Assembly: GCA_938003555.1 (NCBI GenBank)
Contig: CALKXN010000254.1
Coordinates: forward strand, 1 to 7,030
Length of the DNA: 7,030 bases
DNA from: an uncultured Robiginitomaculum sp.
GTDB taxonomy: Bacteria; Pseudomonadota; Alphaproteobacteria; Caulobacterales; Maricaulaceae
Direction: 5' to 3'
Shown here piece by piece: positions 1 through 7,030 of the stretch. Position 1 is the first letter of the stretch. Each line of letters begins with the position of its first letter. The position numbers and the translations under genes are program-made. The notes under the pieces are model-generated. The model was not told where the DNA came from. It was given only the letters and a program-made list of their open reading frames with translations, and searched no databases.

Positions 1-839
<839 letters not shown>

Positions 840-872
840 ATGCCGGCCTATTTGATATTCGTGTTGCAGAAC

Positions 873-1052
873 CTAATCTTTAGGCTGCAGGATTTGACGT
901 CCGCGATACATGCCAGACTTCAGATCAATGTGGTGCTGACGGCGAAGCTCGCCGCTATCTTTGTCTTCAACATAATTTACTGCAGACAGGGAGTCATGTG
1001 AGCGGCGCATGCCGCGACGTGAATTAGAAATTTTACTCTTTGGGACCGCCAT
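873..1052 (-). CDS. rpmF: 50S ribosomal protein L32
   Basis: This gene encodes a 59-residue structural protein of the large ribosomal subunit. The N-terminus [20 protein letters not shown] is the family signature, followed by [18 protein letters not shown] and a basic end ([13 protein letters not shown]) typical of alphaproteobacterial L32. There are no CxxC pairs, so this is the form without a zinc ribbon. An upstream in-frame start at 1082 would add ten residues, but the start at 1052 is preferred: it has AGGAG seven bases upstream and matches the universal MAVPK beginning. The gene appears to stand alone. In Escherichia coli rpmF lies with yceD and plsX; here its neighbours are pyrG upstream (199-base gap) and eno downstream (terminator between). 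Confidence 0.98.
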   Translation of the reverse strand: MAVPKSKISNSRRGMRRSHDSLSAVNYVEDKDSGELRRQHHIDLKSGMYRGRQILQPKD

Positions 1053-1251
1053 AACGGATCTCCTATAATTCGATTGCGGCAATGCCGCCGGAAAGTTGAC
1101 GCGTCCTATGCCATCCGCGCGCGCAGTGCAAGTGGCCTGTGGACAAATTTATCAGTCCCATACCTCTAAATCCACATTTTCAGAGACATGATGATAACTA
1201 TGCCAGCCAGATATTGGGACAAGCTGAGTAAACTTATAAAACGATAGTCTG
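1053..1251. other. Non-coding gap between pyrG and rpmF (rpmF leader/promoter region)
   Basis: This 199-base stretch holds no convincing gene or RNA. For leftward transcription it should contain the rpmF promoter. The best -35-like element is TTGCAC (about 1132-1127), followed after 17 bases by TAGGAC, a poor -10, so I do not call a promoter. I see no hairpin plus T-tract after the pyrG stop, so pyrG transcription may end by another mechanism or read into rpmF. An 8-base perfect palindrome, GACGCGTC, lies at 1098-1105 and an alternating GC run at about 1116-1123; neither has an evident role. Confidence 0.6.
1060..1064 (-). promoter_or_regulatory. Ribosome binding site of rpmF
   Basis: AGGAG on the minus strand, seven bases before the ATG at 1052. 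It lies inside the ten-codon upstream extension of the frame, so it decides the start in favour of MAVPK. Confidence 0.85.
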
Positions 1252-2895
<1,644 letters not shown>

Positions 2896-2917
2896 TTAGC
2901 CGAAGATGGCGGGACGT

Positions 2918-3364
2918 TTATTCGTCGTCGCCGGACTCCGGTGTTGTGTCAGTTGCTTCAGCAGCCTCTTCAGGCTCTGTTGTCGCCGCAGCATCGGTCT
3001 CTATTTCAGGAGTTTCCGACTGCGCCGCATCAGGATCAATTACGTCAGCGTTCGGGATTTGGTTATTATCGGAATCGACGGGCTGCACAACCCCTACTTC
3101 ACCCTCAGCACCCTCGGTAAATGAAGTATTTGGGTTTTCGATGGCAAAAAATACAGATAGCGCGATACAATTCAGAATAAATAGCGTGCCCAGAATCGTT
3201 GTGGCCTTCGTCACAGCATTGGCTGAGCTGCGTCCACTCATAAGACCGCCGCCTCCGCCGCCCCCGCCAATACCAAGCGCGCCGCCTTCGGAGCGTTGAA
3301 TAAGGATGAGGCCGATAAGCACGATGCAGATCAAAACCTGAATAATCAGAAGAACGGTTGTCAT
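2918..3364 (-). CDS. secG: Preprotein translocase subunit SecG with a long acidic C-terminal tail
   Basis: SecG is the small non-essential subunit of the inner-membrane SecYEG channel and helps SecA-driven export. The 148 residues show transmembrane helix 1 (about 3-22), the conserved loop QRSEGGALGIGGGGGGGG (23-40), the SGRSSANAVTKAT segment (43-55) and transmembrane helix 2 (about 56-76). The rest (77-148) is hydrophilic and low in complexity: residues 84-148 carry 21 Asp/Glu and no Lys or Arg. Escherichia coli SecG has about 110 residues, so the tail is an extension; tails rich in small residues are common in alphaproteobacterial SecG. By the E. coli topology this tail would be periplasmic. 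The start at 3364 fits the family (MTTVLLIIQ), with a weak GGGA about 8 bases upstream. It lies between smpB (124-base gap) and pyrG (28-base gap); tpiA, its frequent neighbour, is absent. Confidence 0.96.
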   Translation of the reverse strand: MTTVLLIIQVLICIVLIGLILIQRSEGGALGIGGGGGGGGLMSGRSSANAVTKATTILGTLFILNCIALSVFFAIENPNTSFTEGAEGEVGVVQPVDSDNNQIPNADVIDPDAAQSETPEIETDAAATTEPEEAAEATDTTPESGDDE

Positions 3365-3377
3365 AATGAAGTCCCAG

Positions 3378-3391
3378 CGACCATCAGGTCG
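3378..3391 (-). other. Small hairpin in the secG leader
   Basis: A 5-bp stem (CGACC/GGTCG) closes a 4-base loop 13 bases before the secG start codon. It is short, has no T-tract and does not cover the start codon. It could be chance. Confidence 0.3.
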
Positions 3392-3461
3392 TCAATGTCA
3401 ATTTAAGCGCGCTCGTTAACGTATATGCCGCGCCTTCGCTAGGGGGTATATGTGGATTTGT

Positions 3462-3475
3462 TTGCGCAAGCGCAA
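3462..3475 (-). other. Inverted repeat after smpB (possible weak terminator or RNA end)
   Basis: TTGCGC and GCGCAA are separated by two bases. In RNA this gives a 5-bp UUGCG/CGCAA stem closed on the tetraloop CUUG, 13 bases after the smpB stop. No T-run follows (AACAAATCC), so it is not a standard intrinsic terminator. It may mark an RNA processing site or simply be chance. Within the 3365-3488 gap I also see GTATATG twice (3421-3427 and 3446-3452) and no convincing secG promoter, so readthrough from dapA-smpB is possible. Confidence 0.35.
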
Positions 3476-3488
3476 GTGAGCCTCGGGA

Positions 3489-3971
3489 TTATCCTTGCTC
3501 GCGCATCAAGCGGGACTTTTGACGGTTCCACTCCCGTTTTTTGACATTATCCCGTTTATCAGAGTGCGTTTTACCTACGCCGACCCCAATAAGCAGTTTC
3601 ACAAACCCGCTATCGTTGAAGTACATTTTCAGCGGCACAATGGTGCGCCCCTTGCGTTGCCGCTCTATAATGAGCTTGGCAATTTCGCGTTTCTTGAGCA
3701 GTAATTTACGGGGCCGCGTTGGCAAGTGGTTGAACTGACTGGCGGGGGCATAGATAGGGATATTGGCATTTACGAGCACGATCTCCCCATTTTCGACGCC
3801 AACATAGCCCTCTGCGATATTTGCCTTACCCTCACGCAGAGCCTTTACCTCAGTCCCAACGAGACTGATTCCGGCTTCAAATGTGTCTTCGATGTCATAT
3901 TCAAAGCGGGCGCGGCGATTTTGCGCGATCAGCTTGTTATTATCATCGGATTTTTTCTTTTTTGCAGCCAT
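3489..3971 (-). CDS. smpB: SsrA (tmRNA)-binding protein SmpB
   Basis: SmpB binds tmRNA and guides it into the A site of stalled ribosomes for trans-translation. The 160 residues are normal length. The lysine-rich N-terminus (MAAKKKK) leads into [20 protein letters not shown], then [14 protein letters not shown] (39-52) of the OB-fold core, [15 protein letters not shown] (78-92), and the C-terminal tail that enters the decoding centre: GKTHSDKRD (133-141) with the conserved Asp138-Lys139-Arg140, then [14 protein letters not shown]. The ATG at 3971 is preferred; a GTG at 3986 would add MCLSK and overlap dapA by 14 bases. The dapA stop TAA and the smpB ATG are separated by one base (TAAGATG) and there is no clear Shine-Dalgarno, which suggests translational coupling to dapA. 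The tmRNA gene itself is not in this window. Confidence 0.98.
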   Translation of the reverse strand: MAAKKKKSDDNNKLIAQNRRARFEYDIEDTFEAGISLVGTEVKALREGKANIAEGYVGVENGEIVLVNANIPIYAPASQFNHLPTRPRKLLLKKREIAKLIIERQRKGRTIVPLKMYFNDSGFVKLLIGVGVGKTHSDKRDNVKKREWNRQKSRLMREQG

Positions 3972-3972
3972 C

Positions 3973-4863
3973 TTAGACAGACACACCCGCGCGGCGTATT
4001 GCAGCTTTCACAGCTATCTTCGTCTCATCACGGCAAGGCGTCATGGGCAGGCGCACTTCCGTGCCCATCTTTCCCAAGACCGATAAAGCGTATTTGGCAG
4101 GAGCAGGACTCGGATCAAGGAACAAATCCTTATGCAACCGATCAAGCGTGTCGTGGATTTTGCGCGCCTTCACATAGTCACCCGATAGCAAAGCGTTATG
4201 GAACGCTGCATATTTGACGGGCGCGACATTCGACCCCACAGAGATACAGCCTTTACCGCCATGAACGCTATGCGCCAAAGATGTCGGATCATCACCGGAT
4301 AGTTGAATGAAATCTTCACCGCAGCGGTCAAGTAAACCCGTGACACGCGAAATATCGCCTGTCGCATCTTTGCAGCCAATGACTGTCGGCAATTTAGATA
4401 AGCGGCCCATTGTATCATTTGTGATATCAACGACGCTGCGACCCGGGATATTGTACACAATCACTGGAATATCAACGGCTTGGCTAATCGCTTTAAAGTG
4501 CTGAAAAATACCTTCTTGGCTAGGTTTGTTATAATATGGCGTAACAATTAGCGCAGCATCCGCGCCAAGTTCTTTCGCGTGACGCGCATAGCGGATCGAA
4601 ACCGTCGTTTCATTTGAACCCGCCCCAGCAATAACAGGGACGCGCCCCGCAGCCGCTTCGACGCACAGGCCAATAACACGCTTATGCTCTTCATCGGATA
4701 ATGTCGCTGATTCTCCGGTTGTGCCGCAGGGCACGAGGCCATGCGTGCCGGACTCGATCTGCCAATTGACGAAATCCCCAAAAGCCTGCTCATCAACTTT
4801 GCCATCCTTAAATGGCGTAACCAGTGCGGTAAGTGAGCCTTGGATTTTATGTGATGTCGTCAT
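3973..4863 (-). CDS. dapA: 4-hydroxy-tetrahydrodipicolinate synthase (dihydrodipicolinate synthase)
   Basis: DapA condenses pyruvate with aspartate semialdehyde, the first committed step to diaminopimelate and lysine, in the cytoplasm. The 296 residues are normal length for this TIM-barrel aldolase. Visible elements are the start [10 protein letters not shown] (9-18), PCGTTGES with Thr48 (45-52), PYYNKP with Tyr111, VYNIPGRS with Tyr137 and Arg142, and GCKDATGD with the Schiff-base Lys165; the tail has [10 protein letters not shown]. All the catalytic residues I expect are present. The frame is open upstream to 4971, but the start at 4863 is chosen because GAGG lies five bases upstream and the family begins here; the 36 extra codons look unlike any DapA and would run into the slt start. 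It heads the leftward dapA-smpB pair and is divergent from slt. Confidence 0.98.
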   Translation of the reverse strand: MTTSHKIQGSLTALVTPFKDGKVDEQAFGDFVNWQIESGTHGLVPCGTTGESATLSDEEHKRVIGLCVEAAAGRVPVIAGAGSNETTVSIRYARHAKELGADAALIVTPYYNKPSQEGIFQHFKAISQAVDIPVIVYNIPGRSVVDITNDTMGRLSKLPTVIGCKDATGDISRVTGLLDRCGEDFIQLSGDDPTSLAHSVHGGKGCISVGSNVAPVKYAAFHNALLSGDYVKARKIHDTLDRLHKDLFLDPSPAPAKYALSVLGKMGTEVRLPMTPCRDETKIAVKAAIRRAGVSV

Positions 4864-4965
4864 GTTTACCTCATTGCAGCGGAGTCTATGTTTTAGGGCC
4901 GCTATTTTTGCAGCGTCATAGCTTTCTTTCATTGCCCTATGCAAGCCATGCGGTAGAGTTAAAAA
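4864..4965. promoter_or_regulatory. Divergent dapA / slt promoter region
   Basis: This 102-base gap must serve leftward dapA and probably rightward slt. For dapA, TTGCAT (4944-4939) and TATGAC (4920-4915) are separated by 18 bases and would start transcription about 45 bases before the ATG; the -35 keeps 3 and the -10 keeps 4 of 6 consensus bases, so this is tentative. I found no good pair for slt. The 8-mer TTGCAGCG occurs twice in direct orientation (4874-4881 and 4908-4915). A GAGTC lies at 4882-4886. Confidence 0.5.
4868..4873 (-). promoter_or_regulatory. Ribosome binding site of dapA
   Basis: TGAGGT on the minus strand with GAGG five bases before the ATG at 4863. It is the clearest Shine-Dalgarno near any candidate start of this frame and supports 4863 over the upstream ATGs. 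Confidence 0.8.
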
Positions 4966-7030
4966 ATGCAAACGGCCCGATTCATATTTAAAATGTCATA
5001 TGCCCTGCGGTTATGCGTTTTGACTATGGCGGCATTAGGACTGTTTCATGCACAAAGCATGGCAGAGACACCTGTGCCGCGTATCAAGCCTGCGGCGTCA
5101 AATACCTCACAGATTCTGTCTCAGGATGATGCAAAATATCTCCGCCTCGGCATGCGCTCAGCACAGCGCAATAGCTGGTCTGATGTTGCGCGCTATCACG
5201 GCCGTATCAAGGACCCCGTCGCCAAAGACATTCTGGCGTGGCGTATGGCAGTGCGCACAAATAATTTATCCCTAAACCAAATGAAAAACCTGATCAGCAG
5301 ACAGCCTGATTGGCCTTACATGATCACTATACGGGCCAAGGCGGAAAAGATGATGTTTGACAATCCTCTGTCAGCTTCAGAAACGCTGGATTGGTTTAAC
5401 GCTTTACCTGCGCCCTATAATGAGCCCGCATCCGGCGAAGGACGCGCCGTGTTGGCCCGTGCTTATTTTCAGCGTGGTGATGATCTGAACGGTAAAGCTT
5501 GGTTAGAGAAAGCATGGCGCGATTCGCGCTTAACGCGGGATCGACAAAAGACACTCTTTAGCCAGTATAAAAACAAGCTTACGCGCGAAGACCATGCGGC
5601 CCGCGCCGACCATCTTATCTGGCTGGGGTCGCGCTATTATAGCAGCGCGCAGGCCCTACTACCCCATATGAGCACTGCGGATCGTAAATTGATGGATGCC
5701 CGGATGCGAGTTGGGGCAAATCGCTCCGGCATGGACAATGCCATCAAAGCCCTCACTCCGGCGCAGACCAAAGATACAGGCCTATTATTTGAGCGGGCGC
5801 GGTGGCGACGCAAGCGCAAAGACAAGACTTACGCCCTGCCTGTCTATCTGGATATTCAGCAGCCTGCCTCAACCGAAAAAGGGCGCGACCGCCTTTGGAC
5901 GGAACAAAAGATCATGGCCTATTGGCTCATATCTGAAAAAGAATATCGCAAAGCTTATGACGTCATTCGCCCGCATGGCATGACGCGCGGCGCGGATTTT
6001 GCTGAGGCTGAATTTTTGTCGGGGTGGTTATCTCTTAGAAAACTGAACAATGCAAAACAGTCAAAAGAGCACTTTGATCGTCTTCGTAACGGCGTGCGAA
6101 CGCCTGTATCTGTATCTCGCGCGGCCTATTGGCAAGGCCGCGCAGAAAGCGCGATGGGGCTCCCTTCTGCGCAGGTGCGCTTTGCCGAGGCTGCACGTCA
6201 CCCCAATACATATTATGGCCAGCTCGCGATTGAAGAGACGTCCGGCGGCCTCGCTTATATCACCCTTCCCCCGGAAGGTGACGGCGCTGCGCTTCGAGAT
6301 CAATTCGAGGCCAAACCCATTGTGCGCGCGCTGCGGATTATTGGAGAGACAGGCGATGAACGGGTGTTTCGTCAGTTCTCATTTCACTTTGATGATCAAA
6401 TCACGACCTCTGATGAATTAACCCTGCTGGCAAAGCTCGCCAAAGATTATGTCTTTTACGCGCCCGCGGTGCGCGCCGCAAAACTTGGCGGAAATGTCGG
6501 GCCGATATTGACGGAAAGCTCCTATCCTATCCCGGCCGTTATCACGGACCTTGGCCCGGAATTTGACATTCCCTACGTCTTTGCCATCGCCCGCCAAGAG
6601 AGTGAGTTTGCGGTCGGCGCAATCAGCCACGCCAATGCTTATGGCATGATGCAAATGATCAATGCGACCGCAAAGGAAACAGCGCGCAGACACCGCATTC
6701 GCTATTCGAAAAGCCGTCTGACGTCGGATCAAGAATATGCGGCGCGCCTCGGCGCCTTACACATCAATGACCTACTTGAACGCTTTGACGGTAATTACAT
6801 TATGGTTGCCGCAGCCTATAATGCTGGCCCGCACCGCGTAAAGCAGTGGGTGAAAAAATATGGGGATCCGCGAGACCCCAATGTTGACGCCATTGATTGG
6901 GTCGAAAGCTTGCCATTTTCGGAAACGCGCAACTACATCATGCGCGTCATGGAAAACCATCAAGTTTACAAAGCGCGGCTTAATAATGATCAGTCTGAGC
7001 TGACTTTAAAACGAGATTTGGCGCGCAGAT
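4966..7030 (+). CDS. slt: Soluble lytic murein transglycosylase (Slt70 type), 688 codons; 3' end beyond the right edge
   Basis: Slt enzymes cleave the MurNAc-GlcNAc bond of peptidoglycan, leaving 1,6-anhydro-MurNAc ends, in the periplasm. The frame opens at ATG 4966 and stays open to the edge. Residues 1-33 look like a Sec signal peptide: Arg5, Lys9 and Arg15, a hydrophobic core LCVLTMAALGLF, and a cleavage site after SMA (31-33); there is no lipobox. A long helical region (about 50-510) rich in Trp, Ala and Arg resembles the Slt70 superhelical ring. The catalytic domain (about 525-650) has IARQESEF with the catalytic Glu545, AYGMMQMINATA (558-569) where the family usually has GLMQLMPATA, and AAYNAGPHRVKQW (616-628). 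The family end motif LPFSETRNYIMRVMEN is present, so little should be missing. The ribosome site is weak (GGTAGAG, seven bases away); Met10 is a possible alternative start. It is divergent from dapA. Confidence 0.93.
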   Translation, partial: MQTARFIFKMSYALRLCVLTMAALGLFHAQSMAETPVPRIKPAASNTSQILSQDDAKYLRLGMRSAQRNSWSDVARYHGRIKDPVAKDILAWRMAVRTNNLSLNQMKNLISRQPDWPYMITIRAKAEKMMFDNPLSASETLDWFNALPAPYNEPASGEGRAVLARAYFQRGDDLNGKAWLEKAWRDSRLTRDRQKTLFSQYKNKLTREDHAARADHLIWLGSRYYSSAQALLPHMSTADRKLMDARMRVGANRSGMDNAIKALTPAQTKDTGLLFERARWRRKRKDKTYALPVYLDIQQPASTEKGRDRLWTEQKIMAYWLISEKEYRKAYDVIRPHGMTRGADFAEAEFLSGWLSLRKLNNAKQSKEHFDRLRNGVRTPVSVSRAAYWQGRAESAMGLPSAQVRFAEAARHPNTYYGQLAIEETSGGLAYITLPPEGDGAALRDQFEAKPIVRALRIIGETGDERVFRQFSFHFDDQITTSDELTLLAKLAKDYVFYAPAVRAAKLGGNVGPILTESSYPIPAVITDLGPEFDIPYVFAIARQESEFAVGAISHANAYGMMQMINATAKETARRHRIRYSKSRLTSDQEYAARLGALHINDLLERFDGNYIMVAAAYNAGPHRVKQWVKKYGDPRDPNVDAIDWVESLPFSETRNYIMRVMENHQVYKARLNNDQSELTLKRDLARR

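Noticed and set aside
1053..1082. Ten-codon extension of L32 (start at 1082)
   Set aside because: AGGAG lies within it at the right distance from MAVPK at 1052, the universal L32 beginning.
1180..1251. Terminator for pyrG
   Set aside because: No stem followed by a T-tract could be found on the minus strand in this stretch; only a weak CTCT/AGAG pairing with a large loop.
2946..3299. 117-codon open frame on the plus strand, Ser/Ala rich with a polyproline run
   Set aside because: It is antisense to secG; the proline run mirrors the glycine tract and the rest mirrors the acidic tail codons. No ribosome binding site or family resemblance.
3403..3420. Possible CtrA site TTAA...TTAAC upstream of secG
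   Set aside because: The spacer is nine bases, whereas the CtrA consensus needs seven.
3726..4217. 163-codon open frame on the plus strand across the smpB-dapA junction
   Set aside because: It is antisense to two certain genes, has low-complexity wording and resembles no known family.
4864..4971. 36-codon in-frame N-terminal extension of dapA
   Set aside because: The extension is unlike DapA proteins, reaches into the slt start, and the strong ribosome binding site and family start are at 4863.
6061..6963. Minus-strand open frames within slt (6061-6303, 6418-6732, 6772-6963)
   Set aside because: They are reverse shadows of the slt coding frame, whose catalytic motifs are unmistakable.

Overview
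The window is a block of conserved bacterial housekeeping genes. Protein wording (L32, enolase, CTP synthase, a SecG with a long tail) and the slt / dapA-smpB divergent arrangement point to an alphaproteobacterium with roughly balanced base composition. I cannot place it at family level from sequence alone. I see no mobile element, CRISPR array, tRNA, rRNA or defence or biosynthetic cassette, and no gene of unknown family. Nothing here looks like a new system. The points worth a second look are regulatory or architectural details.

Layout from left to right. Six genes lie on the minus strand and are transcribed right to left; one gene lies on the plus strand. Positions 1-772 hold the first 257 codons of enolase (eno). 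A rho-independent terminator at 820-853 separates it from rpmF (ribosomal protein L32, 873-1052), and a possible eno promoter overlaps that terminator. A 199-base non-coding gap follows, then pyrG (CTP synthase, 1252-2889), secG (translocase subunit, 2918-3364), a 124-base gap with a small hairpin, smpB (trans-translation factor, 3489-3971) and dapA (4-hydroxy-tetrahydrodipicolinate synthase, 3973-4863). dapA and smpB are one base apart, and secG and pyrG are 28 bases apart. A 102-base intergenic region (4864-4965) separates dapA from the divergent slt-type soluble lytic transglycosylase gene (4966 to beyond the right edge).

How they fit together. DapA supplies the diaminopimelate/lysine branch that feeds peptidoglycan, and the divergent Slt cuts peptidoglycan in the periplasm, so the 4864-4965 region may co-ordinate cell-wall precursor supply and turnover (inference). 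SmpB works with tmRNA to rescue stalled ribosomes, L32 is a structural ribosomal protein, SecG assists protein export, PyrG makes CTP and enolase is glycolytic: general growth functions. The usual alphaproteobacterial neighbours tpiA (beside secG) and kdsA (between pyrG and eno) are absent from this stretch. No stretch longer than 300 bases lacks a gene.
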